DNA from: Paracrocinitomix mangrovi
GTDB taxonomy: Bacteria > Bacteroidota > Bacteroidia > Flavobacteriales_D > Crocinitomicaceae
Length of the DNA: 64,000 bases
Direction of reading: 5' to 3'
Assembly: GCF_019740355.2 (NCBI RefSeq)
Contig: NZ_CP091819.1
Location: forward strand, 3,224,001-3,288,000
Both the position numbers and the translations under genes were made by a program. Shown in pieces: positions 25,942-36,012 of the stretch; position 1 is the stretch's first letter, and each line of letters opens with the position of its first letter. The notes under the pieces were generated by a model. It searched no databases. It saw nothing but the letters and a program-made list of their open reading frames with translations, and was not told where the DNA came from.

Positions 25942-28362
25942 TTATTGTCCTCCCTGGCCACCACCGCCACCGGTTCTTTCTTCAACATCTTCCAAACTGG
26001 TTTTACGTTGACGTGCTTTTTTCACTTCTTTGTTACCAAAGTTGTAGATGACATTAACCGCTACTTTTCGGCTTTCCCATCCACCTGATCCATCAATATA
26101 AAGATCTCCGTATTGTAAATCTGCTCTCCAGTATGAAGTAAATAAGATGTCATTTCCGGCAAGTCTTACAGATAATCTGTCTTTGAAAAATTTCTTTTCT
26201 ACGGCAATGTTTAAAGATCCCATACTACTAACCAGATAAGTTCCTCCCCATATTGATGGTGATGAATACCAGCCGGACAATTCAAATTTCCATCCTCCTT
26301 TTACTAAGAAAGTGTTAGATAAAAATACATTCGCAGTGGCTCTGTTAATAGGAACAAATTTTTCGTCTTTTGCAATGTAAGAGGTGTGGAATGCATTTAA
26401 ATTGAAGAACAAACTCCACCATTTTTTAATTTGAAAAGGCAAACTAACACCTAAATTTATGGTTTGCTCATCTGCCACATTTTTAGTTGAAATGAAGTTT
26501 TGAGCGTATCCTAAAGTATCTGTTACCTGTGCAAAGTAATTTTGCACATAGCTATAGCTTAATGAAGTGTTAAATCTGTACTTGAAAGTATGTGATAATC
26601 TGGCATTATTAGCATAAGATGGCTTTAAAGTTGGATTTCCCTGACGATATGAAAGCTCATCTAATTGTGTTTGAAATGGATTCAAAGTTTGATAATTAGG
26701 TCTGGTAATTCTTCGACTGAAAGTCAATGACCAAATGTGTTTCATATTTGGTGTCCAGGTTAATCCTCCACTCGGAAATAACTGCGGATTATTTCTGTTA
26801 ACTGTGTCGTTATAAGTTCCGGTGGCTGTAACTAAATCTCCTTTGGCAATGGTGTGTTCATATCTTAAACCTAACTGCATGCTGAGTTTTTTTCCCAATT
26901 TTCTGCTGTAATTTAGATATGCAGCACCAATTATTTCATCATAGAAAAAGTCATTTGATCTGTTCTCAATTAATGAGTCGCTGTTGTCTTCTACATAAAA
27001 GATGTCAAAATAATTTGCTGTTTTCACCATTGAAAATTTAGCTCCAAATCCTAATTTACCACCCCAGGCATTTTGTGAATAGTCAGCTTTACCTGAAAGT
27101 ATGCTAATATTGGTTGGAGTTAACATTCTGTAATTACTTTCAGTAAGAATGTTTCCGGCTGTATCAGTGTAAATGTTTGGCTGATATGAATTGGCTTCTC
27201 TGTTGTAGATTCCGTAATCAACATCCACAGTTAGTTCATGACCTAAAGTATCAGCAAATCTGTAATTGATATTTCCAGTTGCTTGATAATTTCTTCCGCT
27301 TGTGATATTATTGGCATCTAAAAATTGGATTGGTGCAACTCCTGAAGGACCAATGTCTGTTGTTGCGACACTCTCTGATCCGGCATTGAAAAAATTTCCA
27401 TTGGCCAAAACTCCAACAGTATGCTTATCATTCAAAAACCAGTCAAATCCAACTTTACCATTGTGCGAATTTAAAAGCGAAGTAATGTATGTTTCTGAAT
27501 CATATTGAAAACCATTTTGAGTTCGGTCAAAAAATAAAAATGTTCTGTGTTTCCCTTGATTAGTACTGTACGTACCATAAAGGTTGGTTTTTTTTGTTCT
27601 ATGGTTTAGATTGATTGAACCATTATATCTGTGATTAACACCATATTCATATCCACCTTGTATGGTTCCATTGGTTCCTAAGCGCTTATCTTTTTTTAGG
27701 ATAATGTTTATGATTCCGGCATTTCCGGCAGCATCATATTTAGATGAGGGTTGGGTAATAATTTCAATATTGTCAATGTCAGATGCCTGAAGAGTTTTAA
27801 GAAAGTTCACCAAATCGTCTCCGGCTAAAACAGTAGCTTTGTTATCAATAAATACCATTACTCCTGATTTACCTTCTAACATGATATTATTGCTGTTGTC
27901 AATAATTACACCCGGAGCTTTTCGCAATAAATCAAATCCATTTTCTCCTGTAGCATTAATGGTTTTATCTACGTTGAAAACTGTTTTATCAGGATGAATT
28001 TCAATAACTGGACGTAGCTGAACAACCTCTACTGTTTGTAATTCAGTGTTAGTGGACATTTCAATTTCTCCAAGATCAACATTTGCATCAGACACTTTAA
28101 AACCTTCAGTTAAATGTCTTTTTAATCCAACCATTGAAACTTCAGCAAAGTACTCTCCATTTGGAATTCCTGTAATATTGAAAATCCCCACAGTATCTGC
28201 TAATCCTACCTTGGCTACAGATGAATCAGCTACAGATTTAATGTAAACAGTTGCAGAAGGCACAGATAAGCCATCTGATGACACATATCCCTTTACTTTG
28301 TATGTTTGACTGAACAAAGAAGTGCTTAATAAAAGGGTAAAAAGGAGTAGTAAGGTTTTCAT
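25942..28362 (-). CDS. TonB-dependent outer-membrane receptor (OMP_b-brl_3 type)
   Basis: 806 residues from the ATG at 28362, which opens the signal peptide (M-K-T-L-L-L-L-F to L-F-S-Q); an ORF extension to 28398 is dismissed. It has a CarboxypepD_reg/CNA-B-like domain (about 20-110), a plug domain (about 120-220, G-F-D-L-L-R-K-A-P-G-V and the S-K-Y-D-A-A-G-N-A-G-I-I-N-I motif), and a C-terminal beta barrel (about 360-800) with the R-P-N-Y-Q-x-L-N-P-F segment usual for this family. The C-terminal tail is Gly/Gln-rich. Substrate unknown; no SusD partner follows, so it is not a normal Sus pair. Confidence 0.92.
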   Translation of the reverse strand: MKTLLLLFTLLLSTSLFSQTYKVKGYVSSDGLSVPSATVYIKSVADSSVAKVGLADTVGIFNITGIPNGEYFAEVSMVGLKRHLTEGFKVSDANVDLGEIEMSTNTELQTVEVVQLRPVIEIHPDKTVFNVDKTINATGENGFDLLRKAPGVIIDNSNNIMLEGKSGVMVFIDNKATVLAGDDLVNFLKTLQASDIDNIEIITQPSSKYDAAGNAGIINIILKKDKRLGTNGTIQGGYEYGVNHRYNGSINLNHRTKKTNLYGTYSTNQGKHRTFLFFDRTQNGFQYDSETYITSLLNSHNGKVGFDWFLNDKHTVGVLANGNFFNAGSESVATTDIGPSGVAPIQFLDANNITSGRNYQATGNINYRFADTLGHELTVDVDYGIYNREANSYQPNIYTDTAGNILTESNYRMLTPTNISILSGKADYSQNAWGGKLGFGAKFSMVKTANYFDIFYVEDNSDSLIENRSNDFFYDEIIGAAYLNYSRKLGKKLSMQLGLRYEHTIAKGDLVTATGTYNDTVNRNNPQLFPSGGLTWTPNMKHIWSLTFSRRITRPNYQTLNPFQTQLDELSYRQGNPTLKPSYANNARLSHTFKYRFNTSLSYSYVQNYFAQVTDTLGYAQNFISTKNVADEQTINLGVSLPFQIKKWWSLFFNLNAFHTSYIAKDEKFVPINRATANVFLSNTFLVKGGWKFELSGWYSSPSIWGGTYLVSSMGSLNIAVEKKFFKDRLSVRLAGNDILFTSYWRADLQYGDLYIDGSGGWESRKVAVNVIYNFGNKEVKKARQRKTSLEDVEERTGGGGGQGGQ

Positions 28363-28463
28363 ATTGACACAATTGATCGATACAAATATCAGAAACAATC
28401 AAGATGATCACTTGAAAAACACATGAAAATCAAAATTGCAGGGTTCAATGTACTTTTGACTGT

Positions 28464-29687
28464 TTAAGTGGTAAGTTCCATCACTGTAATTTCCGGCATG
28501 ATCCCAAGTCGACCGGCGTATCCTAAAAAGCCAAATCCTCTGTTTACGTAAAGGTATTGACCATTTTCTTCATACAATCCAGCCCATTTTTTATAACGCA
28601 ATTGAATAGGACTCCATTTAAATCCACCTGTTTCAATACCAATTTGAGCGCCATGAGTATGACCTGCAAACATGATATCAATATCTGGATATTCTTTTTT
28701 CACTACTTCATCAAAATGTGTAGGGTCATGGGATAGTAGGAGTTTTACATCTGCTTCACAACCTTCATATGCTTTTGCTAAATCTCCTACTTGATGAAAG
28801 CCTTTCCCCCAGTTTTCAACTCCAATCAATCCAATTTTATCTCCCTCTTTTTCCAGGTATAAGTGTTCATTTAGCAATAAACGCCAACCCAATTCTCCAT
28901 GAAGCTCACGAATTTTTTTGTTGTTATTTTCTTTGGCTTCATCACTTTCCCACCGCACATAATCACCATAATCATGATTTCCCAAAATGGAATAAACACC
29001 TAATGGCGCATTGAGCCTTGAAAAAATTTCCATGTATGGTTCCATTTCTTCTGCTCGGTCATTTACTATATCTCCCGTAAAAAATATAACGTCAGCATTT
29101 TGGGCCATAATTAAATCAACACCTCTTTCAACAGCTTCTGAATTATAAAAACTACCTGAGTGGATGTCTGAAATCTGAACTATTTTAAGTCCATCAAAGG
29201 CCTTTGGTAGTTTGTCTAGTTTTACTTTTTGATTGCGAACCTTATATCTGTACGGTCCTGCAAGCATTCCGTATGAAAGACCCACCAATGGAACTGAGGC
29301 TAACGATAATCCGGTTTTAACCAAAAAATCTGAACGTGAAATTCCGTTTTCAATAGGTACTCCACTAATTTTTCGTTGGGTAAAAATGCTCAATCTTCTG
29401 ATGTCATCAATTAATAGAATAAAGGCGAAAAAGAATTTGGTAAAGAAGTTAATCAGCAAAAATGAGAACCAAAAATTCAAGACAGCTCTTGAAAAATAGG
29501 GACCGAATACAAACAACATTATTAAAGAGATAAATCCTAAACCTAGCAGTACAAAAAAGGTGATTTTAGTAGTGTGTTTTAACCAGGGGCTCCAATGATC
29601 CCACCTGCTACTTAAAGCACTATAAGTGTACCATTCTAAAAGGCTGCCAATAGCCAAAAAAGTGATTAATAAAACTATAAATCGCAT
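28464..29687 (-). CDS. Membrane-bound metallophosphoesterase
   Basis: 407 residues from the ATG at 29687. Three N-terminal membrane helices and an R-S-D-F-L-V-K-x-G-like segment are followed by a calcineurin-type domain with all five metal motifs: D-I-H-S-G, G-D-I-V-N-D, G-N-H-D-Y, L-S-H-D-P and G-H-T-H-G. This is the YkuE/YaeI-like group, probably active at the outer face of the inner membrane. The frame is open up to 29717 (a further start), but the ATG at 29687 gives a proper first helix. Confidence 0.92.
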   Translation of the reverse strand: MRFIVLLITFLAIGSLLEWYTYSALSSRWDHWSPWLKHTTKITFFVLLGLGFISLIMLFVFGPYFSRAVLNFWFSFLLINFFTKFFFAFILLIDDIRRLSIFTQRKISGVPIENGISRSDFLVKTGLSLASVPLVGLSYGMLAGPYRYKVRNQKVKLDKLPKAFDGLKIVQISDIHSGSFYNSEAVERGVDLIMAQNADVIFFTGDIVNDRAEEMEPYMEIFSRLNAPLGVYSILGNHDYGDYVRWESDEAKENNNKKIRELHGELGWRLLLNEHLYLEKEGDKIGLIGVENWGKGFHQVGDLAKAYEGCEADVKLLLSHDPTHFDEVVKKEYPDIDIMFAGHTHGAQIGIETGGFKWSPIQLRYKKWAGLYEENGQYLYVNRGFGFLGYAGRLGIMPEITVMELTT

Positions 29688-29845
29688 AAGGTGAGAGCAA
29701 AAGTCGGTAATATTCAAGACTTAAGAACGAATGGGGTCAAAAAATATGCTATTGAACTAAAGTTGTGCTTGACTTTGTTAGATAATTGTTGTAATTTACT
29801 GTGCATACATAATAAACAATTCTACGGAACCTCAAACTATTAATC

Positions 29846-30277
29846 ATGAAAACTATCAAATTAACCCTGGTAGCCTTAATGTTGGCTACTTTCAGTTTAG
29901 CTCAAGATCAATCTGTTGTTCAGAAAAAAGATCTTTCTTCTAATTTGGTTGGAAGCTGGCAGCATCTAAGATCAGTTTATCCAACAGGTGAAATAATGAC
30001 GTACACACGCGAATTTGATCTGTATGAAGATGGCACAGGCTTGTGCACAAGATTGTCAGAAAGTGATACAGTAGCTATCAAATTTGAATGGGAAGTAAAG
30101 GACAGTACCATCTATTTATACACCTTAAATAATAAAGGTAAAAGAATAGAAGCTGACGCTCAGTTGATTACACATATAGATGAAGCGGCTATGCATTTGG
30201 ATGAACCAGTGGATGAAGGATATCTAGGTAAAGTGTGCATGTATCGCAGAAAAGACAGTAAGCTGGCAAAGTACTAA
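29846..30277 (+). CDS. Secreted lipocalin-like protein
   Basis: 143 residues with a signal peptide (1-19, ending SLAQ). The G-S-W-Q motif, followed by alternating beta strands, matches small lipocalin-like proteins of Bacteroidota. Ligand unknown. Single gene. Confidence 0.78.
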   Translation: MKTIKLTLVALMLATFSLAQDQSVVQKKDLSSNLVGSWQHLRSVYPTGEIMTYTREFDLYEDGTGLCTRLSESDTVAIKFEWEVKDSTIYLYTLNNKGKRIEADAQLITHIDEAAMHLDEPVDEGYLGKVCMYRRKDSKLAKY

Positions 30278-30320
30278 TAGATGTTGAAGTAAGGTGTTAC
30301 GAATAGCGACTAGAGATTTT

Positions 30321-31715
30321 TCAATGTGCTATATTATAAGAAGTCAATAGATGATTGATGTCTTTTAATGCCCAATCATTCAAGGCTGTATTTTTTTCAA
30401 TTGCTTGTAATAACAGTTGATTGTATTCTTCATTTTGGTAGGATAAAATGCACTTTGCTACAGACACTGTTATATGACCATTTGACTCGTTATCAAATCT
30501 TTTTAATAAGGCATTTACTACCTGAGGTGAATCAATTTTTTTACCGAATTCAGTGAATTTTTGAAAGTATGAAACTTTCACATTTAGTATGTTGTCAATA
30601 AGTATTTCTTCTGCTAAAGTGGAGTCTTGATCTAGAATAAAATTGAGCATATCAATAGAAACTAAAGTTCTATCATCAATCTCTTTGATATTGTTGATGG
30701 ATTTTTGGCTTAATGCCAATGATTTTTCAGGATAATTTGATGACAGATAAGCAAAAAGGGAATCATTGATGATGGCATATCGGTCCCACATTTTAAGCAG
30801 TAAGCTATCATAAATTGGCGTGTGATTTTGCCAGATGGATTTATAGATACTTTTTACACTGCTCTTCTTTAAGTACATGTTGCCATCAAATTGATCTAGA
30901 TTTGAATTGATAATATTGTATGCAAAACTGTCTTGATATACTGCCACAACTTGCGCTAAAGAGGGTTCAGTTTCTGTATTTTCTTCAATGAAATTTCTAA
31001 ATCTTTCATGCTTAAAATATATTAGGGCATCCGTGGTGCTAATGACATAAGAATGAGTTTTTTGCTTCCAATATGCTTCAATATTTTTGATGATTAAATC
31101 AATATCTTCTTCTTTTTGAAACTTGGCTAATGCAATTGTTGATCCTGGAAATTTATCCTTTGCCAAATCTTTAATTCCTTTATAAAGTGAAGTGTTTGGA
31201 GCAATTTCCTCGAGTAGATAGGCGGTGTACCTACTTTTTATTTTTTCACATATTATGAAGCTGTCCAATGCTGTTCTTTCGTTTTCACTCAAACCATCTA
31301 AATGAAAAAGATGGTTGTTTAAGTTCATTGTGCCATAACTACCGTGTATCCATTCGTTACCATAACGTCTGTATTTAAAAGTCCTATTGTCATTTCGGTG
31401 TTGTAAAATAAGTTGATAAAGAATGGTGTCTGCTGTGTCGGATAAAATTTCAAAAGCATAAGCCGCTACTACCGGGTTATTGTTTTGAGTTAATATTATT
31501 AGCTCTGGTACTGAGGCAGATTTTTTCAGTATTGCCGCATTTTTTAATTGCCTGGATGTTGCTTCACTGGCAAAAATTGTTGTTTCAAAGGTGTTTTCCT
31601 TTTTGATTGCTTTTACAATTCTTAATGTTTTAGAGGTGAGTTGTGTTTTTTGCCCTGTGCTGAATATTGGACAAAAAAGCATAAGCGTAAATAAAAATAT
31701 TGTCAGCAATTTCAT
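30321..31715 (-). CDS. Secreted helical protein, possibly HEAT-like repeats
   Basis: 464 residues with a signal peptide (1-21, ending STGQ). The body is a series of paired helices rich in Leu and Ile, including a V-V-A-A-Y-A-F-E-I-L segment, which suggests a HEAT/armadillo-like solenoid. No catalytic motif or known family recognised. Single gene between convergent and divergent neighbours. Confidence 0.78.
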   Translation of the reverse strand: MKLLTIFLFTLMLFCPIFSTGQKTQLTSKTLRIVKAIKKENTFETTIFASEATSRQLKNAAILKKSASVPELIILTQNNNPVVAAYAFEILSDTADTILYQLILQHRNDNRTFKYRRYGNEWIHGSYGTMNLNNHLFHLDGLSENERTALDSFIICEKIKSRYTAYLLEEIAPNTSLYKGIKDLAKDKFPGSTIALAKFQKEEDIDLIIKNIEAYWKQKTHSYVISTTDALIYFKHERFRNFIEENTETEPSLAQVVAVYQDSFAYNIINSNLDQFDGNMYLKKSSVKSIYKSIWQNHTPIYDSLLLKMWDRYAIINDSLFAYLSSNYPEKSLALSQKSINNIKEIDDRTLVSIDMLNFILDQDSTLAEEILIDNILNVKVSYFQKFTEFGKKIDSPQVVNALLKRFDNESNGHITVSVAKCILSYQNEEYNQLLLQAIEKNTALNDWALKDINHLLTSYNIAH

Positions 31716-31913
31716 CTGATTTGGGTTTTACAGTATTACAATTTCATGATGCAAAAGTTACATTAACAGATTGCCTATAAAATTCAATTATTTGTTGATA
31801 TGAATTCAACTGATACTGAAAAAGTTACATTGTGTTAAAAGAAAAACATTGAGTTAATATTATGCGCACCTAGTTTTTTATTTGTACCTTAAGAAGTCGT
31901 TAAACTAAAATTC

Positions 31914-33548
31914 ATGAATAAAAATCTACTACTACTATCGATTTTATCGTTCGCTTTAAACATGGGTCACAGTCAATGCAATCCCACCAAAACCAAGATG
32001 ATGGTGATTGGGGATAGCTGGGCATTTTTTTCCTGGACAGGCGATTCTTACAATGAAAATTTAGACAATTTTGGATTGTCTGATATTGACTGTTTTTCCA
32101 ATACCACATTTGCGGTGAACGGATCTGAAGCTAGTAATTATTTTGATGATGCAGCGAGAGTACAGGCGCTAACAGATTACATTAATGGAAATCCTGATCT
32201 GGAATATGTTCATATGAGTTTGGGAGGAAATGATGCACTAGGAACCTGGAACATTAATTATACTGCCGCGCAAACAGATAGTTTGCTAGAAGTTATAATG
32301 TTGGATATTAAAAATGGTGTTGACTTAATCCATGCCGTTAATCCAAATTTGAAGGTTTTGATATCCGGATATGATTATCCAAATTTTGATGAAACAATAA
32401 GTACTTTGAATTCGGTTTTACAGCCTTTTCATCCTTACTACAATATGTGGGATGCAATGGGACAACCAAATGCTGAGCAGTTGAATGGAGTATTGGAAGA
32501 TGCTACCATGAAATTTGAACAATATGCTGCCATTTGGAACAATGTTTATTTCGTAGATAATTTAGGTTTAATGCAGTTTCATTATGGCCAAAATACGGCA
32601 TTACAGACACCACCTTATGGAACTTATCCCCCTCAATCAGTGACTGTTCCTGGCGGTTTAATTAACTATCCAAGTCCGCTTGATGCATTAAATTTTGGTG
32701 GACAAGATTCATTTCATTTAAATGATGACGCCTACGAAGTATTTGTAAGTAGACATTTTTCTGAGTTTTACTGGTATCAATTGAGAGCTCCTCATCAAAC
32801 TATTTATGCAAGCGAATCAACTAAAAATGGATACACATCAAGTGCGGCTGCAGGCAGTGATATGGTGAAAGTTGGGAATGATAATTTTGAACAGCAATCA
32901 GCTATATTACATTTTAACACCGCTCCAATGGATGACACTTATCAATTAGTTAGAGCAAGTATTTTTATTAAACGTGATAGTTTAAACGGATCTAATTTAA
33001 CTGCTGAAGACTTAACATTGGCTATTAAATCTGGCAACTTTGGTGCTACCGATAGCCCTGAAGTTGATGATTACTCAGATAATGGAGATTTTCAAGCGGT
33101 GGCTTGTACATACGGATCCTTAAATGCAGATGGAAATTACCTACGTATTGATGTTCCTACTGATATGTTCCAATATTTCAATACAACAGGAACTACAGAA
33201 TTTAAATTGGCATACACCATTAGTGATTCTACAAGAATATTAGGATTTGAAAATATTGGAGATGACATTTTAATGGATTTGGAATACACGCAAAATCCTT
33301 TTGCTACTGTTTCAGATTTAAAGACAGAAGATTTGAAATTATATCCAAATCCAACAAAAGATGTTTTGAATATTCAAGCGGCCAATAAGTTCACAAATGC
33401 ACGTATATATAACACTTCTGGTCAGTTGGTAAAAAACATGACTTTGCAAGGAACTGCAATTGATGTTCAGGATTTGAAATCCGGAATTTACATCATTGAG
33501 TTAGTGAATGGAGATGAAGTTAGTCGCAGTAGATTTGTGAAGGAGTAA
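31914..33548 (+). CDS. Secreted SGNH/GDSL-type hydrolase with T9SS sorting domain
   Basis: 544 residues: signal peptide (1-20), an SGNH hydrolase domain with the nucleophile motif I-G-D-S-W near 30, the Asn/Gly motif in S-L-G-G-N-D-A near 104, and D-S-F-H-L-N-D carrying the catalytic Asp and His near 265. A beta-rich middle domain follows, then a type A T9SS sorting domain (Y-P-N-P-T-K-D, ending F-V-K-E). It probably de-esterifies a carbohydrate or lipid outside the cell. The stop TAA abuts the stop of the convergent lipoprotein gene. Confidence 0.9.
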   Translation: MNKNLLLLSILSFALNMGHSQCNPTKTKMMVIGDSWAFFSWTGDSYNENLDNFGLSDIDCFSNTTFAVNGSEASNYFDDAARVQALTDYINGNPDLEYVHMSLGGNDALGTWNINYTAAQTDSLLEVIMLDIKNGVDLIHAVNPNLKVLISGYDYPNFDETISTLNSVLQPFHPYYNMWDAMGQPNAEQLNGVLEDATMKFEQYAAIWNNVYFVDNLGLMQFHYGQNTALQTPPYGTYPPQSVTVPGGLINYPSPLDALNFGGQDSFHLNDDAYEVFVSRHFSEFYWYQLRAPHQTIYASESTKNGYTSSAAAGSDMVKVGNDNFEQQSAILHFNTAPMDDTYQLVRASIFIKRDSLNGSNLTAEDLTLAIKSGNFGATDSPEVDDYSDNGDFQAVACTYGSLNADGNYLRIDVPTDMFQYFNTTGTTEFKLAYTISDSTRILGFENIGDDILMDLEYTQNPFATVSDLKTEDLKLYPNPTKDVLNIQAANKFTNARIYNTSGQLVKNMTLQGTAIDVQDLKSGIYIIELVNGDEVSRSRFVKE

Positions 33549-34346
33549 TTAGAGATTATCTTCTAAGGACTTAATATAATCTGCTAATCGTTTTTCACGA
33601 GGCGTCATTAAATCGTCTACATTGTCATGCTTTGGTTCATACCAATCAAAGTCTGCAAAGTATTCCTGGTATTTTGGAGTGGTAAATTTGTAACCATGTT
33701 TAGCAAAAATGCGGTTTCTCAAAAATGGCCATTCTGAAGGATCAACTCTTTCCAGTTTAGGGATTCTGATAGGATAGTTTACATAATAACCGTAATCAGT
33801 TATATCTTTTCCTGTTGCTTCCATGGCAAGACCTTCTTCGCCTTCAATATATTCTGCATAAGTGTTTTCAATGCAGATAAATCGATCCTGGATGAGGTAA
33901 ATATCAACTTTGGTATCATTTACTGGATAATCTTGCTTATCACATAATTTACCCGACCAGTCATAGTATGCCAAATGAACAGTATAGTGCATGTATAAAT
34001 CTGAAGCGATAAGCGGAATAAGGGTAGCAAATACATAACCATCAAGCACCTCCATTTCTTTCATAGGACTCATGGCTTGCTGCGGATCATCATCTGCAGT
34101 TAATCCCAGTATTTCATAATATTCTTCTCCCAGCATTGATTCTGTTTCAAAAGCATCATGTAATGCTTTTAAATTTTCAGGGTACTCTCGAACATATTCT
34201 TCAATTGCAATCTCATCTGTTTCGTCATTCTCCACAGTACTTTCTTGGGATGAAGTTTCTTCTGTGTTTTGAGTGTTGTTGTCGCAAGCAGCAATAAATA
34301 GACTAAAAAGTAAAGTCAATGGAATTTGGAACGTTTTAATTTTCAT
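33549..34346 (-). CDS. Lipoprotein with C-terminal YARHG domain
   Basis: 265 residues: lipoprotein signal (F-I-A-A-C, Cys at 21) with a Glu/Asp/Asn-rich linker, an uncharacterised middle domain, and a C-terminal YARHG domain recognised by L-R-N-R-I-F-A-K-H-G-Y-K-F near 217 and the W-Y-E-P segment after it. YARHG domains occur in exported proteins, probably at the cell wall or outer membrane, with no known enzyme activity. It follows the next gene upstream by 14 bases, so they may be cotranscribed. Confidence 0.87.
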   Translation of the reverse strand: MKIKTFQIPLTLLFSLFIAACDNNTQNTEETSSQESTVENDETDEIAIEEYVREYPENLKALHDAFETESMLGEEYYEILGLTADDDPQQAMSPMKEMEVLDGYVFATLIPLIASDLYMHYTVHLAYYDWSGKLCDKQDYPVNDTKVDIYLIQDRFICIENTYAEYIEGEEGLAMEATGKDITDYGYYVNYPIRIPKLERVDPSEWPFLRNRIFAKHGYKFTTPKYQEYFADFDWYEPKHDNVDDLMTPREKRLADYIKSLEDNL

Positions 34347-34360
34347 CAGATGATTTTTAA

Positions 34361-35971
34361 TTAATAGAACAATGGAATTTTAACCAAATGAAATTCTCTG
34401 TTCAATTTGCCAATTGTGTAAAGTGTATCATTTAATACAGGTAGATTTCCAAGTTCAACACGCACATTATAATCAAGATATTTTTTTGGGTAATCTAGTA
34501 CTTTTTCAGTTGCCAGTGTATTGGATTTTGTATTCAAAACACTATGATACAAAGCAATGTCATTATCTTTTATACATGAGATATGCTCACTTAATGATTC
34601 TTGAAATTTGCTATAATAAAATAGATGAATTTCGTCATCAATTTTAAATGAAGAGTAAGTGCCACTGTATCTTTCACCTATCATTGTTCTTTCCACTTTG
34701 TATTGATCAATCAAAATACCATTCTTAATTTTTAAAATAATTAAATCACTACTGAATTTTGTTTTGATATTGCTTCCCCCACTGGAAAAATATAAACCAC
34801 CCCCGGTTATTGAACCTAGGCTTAATTCTACAGGTACATTTTTTTCAATTACCAGATATTGAAATTCATCAATTTGAAATTCTTCGTTTATCTGGTAAAT
34901 AAGATTTGAATTTCTTGAGTTGGCTCCGGCTTTTTTGGCTTGATCATTATACGATTTAAAGCCCTCATTAAGATATGGTTCAATAAAACTCGCATCAAAA
35001 TTTACGAGGTCATTGTATTTTTTAGTGGATGGTAAAAACCACGATATTCCTGTTAGTGAATCTTCTTCTTCGTCAACCCAACTAATCAATATTTTTTCAT
35101 TTTCGGAGAAATTTTCAGGGATTTTAATGTCTAATATTTTTTTATTTACCAATTCAATTTGATGGGTTTTTGGACTTTGATTTTCAGTAAGTTGGTATAC
35201 TGTTGCCCAATCAAAAGGCAACAAGTTATTATTGGCAGTGTATTGTCTGTCATCTGTAATTAATATGATAATCTCGCCACTGTCTGTTATTGCAGCATTC
35301 CGATAAGTTCCACACGTTTCGATTTTGTTCTTAACTGTTTGTTCATATTCTAATACAGCATTTTCATCCAAGCAAACTGTATTTAATGAGACAGCAGAAC
35401 AATTTACTTTAGGGTCAATGATAATGCCTAAGTGTTTTTTATTGGGAGAGGTGCGAATTTCAATATCGTCAAGTTTAACCTCTTTTTTATTAAATGATTT
35501 AATGAGTTGAGGATTCTTTATTGAATCATTTTTCATATTATAAATCATAGAAAATAATCCAGTTTCGTTTTTTTCAAGTTCATCATTTTTACCTCGAAAA
35601 AAGAAAATGATTTCTTCTTTCAATCTTGTAAATCCTAATAATTCTTCCTCCTGGATATTTGGAATATCAAAATCACTGTAGCTGTAAACCTTATTAGATG
35701 TTTGATTAAACACTGTTAAAATCATTCGATTACGATAATTCTTAATCGCGAAAATAGAAGTATCAGAAATCATCTCCACTGCCAAACGGTTATAATATTG
35801 AGCTCGCTTCAAATGGGAATCATTGATTTTTGCCTCAAATTCAAAATCAATTTGGTTTTTGTGAGTAGATGGTCCAAGAAATACTGTGGTGCTATCCTGG
35901 GCTGTCACACTAGAAGTGGAAAGAAATAAATAAAAAGTAAATAAATAAACTATTAAATGTGTTTTGGGCAT
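34361..35971 (-). CDS. Secreted protein of unknown function
   Basis: 536 residues with a signal peptide (about 1-24, ending VTAQ). The body is beta-rich with regular strand spacing and a S-I-T-G-G-G-L-Y-F-S-S-G-G stretch near 393; a propeller is possible. No catalytic motif or family recognised. It lies 14 bases upstream of the YARHG lipoprotein. Confidence 0.78.
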   Translation of the reverse strand: MPKTHLIVYLFTFYLFLSTSSVTAQDSTTVFLGPSTHKNQIDFEFEAKINDSHLKRAQYYNRLAVEMISDTSIFAIKNYRNRMILTVFNQTSNKVYSYSDFDIPNIQEEELLGFTRLKEEIIFFFRGKNDELEKNETGLFSMIYNMKNDSIKNPQLIKSFNKKEVKLDDIEIRTSPNKKHLGIIIDPKVNCSAVSLNTVCLDENAVLEYEQTVKNKIETCGTYRNAAITDSGEIIILITDDRQYTANNNLLPFDWATVYQLTENQSPKTHQIELVNKKILDIKIPENFSENEKILISWVDEEEDSLTGISWFLPSTKKYNDLVNFDASFIEPYLNEGFKSYNDQAKKAGANSRNSNLIYQINEEFQIDEFQYLVIEKNVPVELSLGSITGGGLYFSSGGSNIKTKFSSDLIILKIKNGILIDQYKVERTMIGERYSGTYSSFKIDDEIHLFYYSKFQESLSEHISCIKDNDIALYHSVLNTKSNTLATEKVLDYPKKYLDYNVRVELGNLPVLNDTLYTIGKLNREFHLVKIPLFY

Positions 35972-36012
35972 GCTTTAGGATTTTTGCTAATGTACAGATT
36001 TTCGAAATCACA

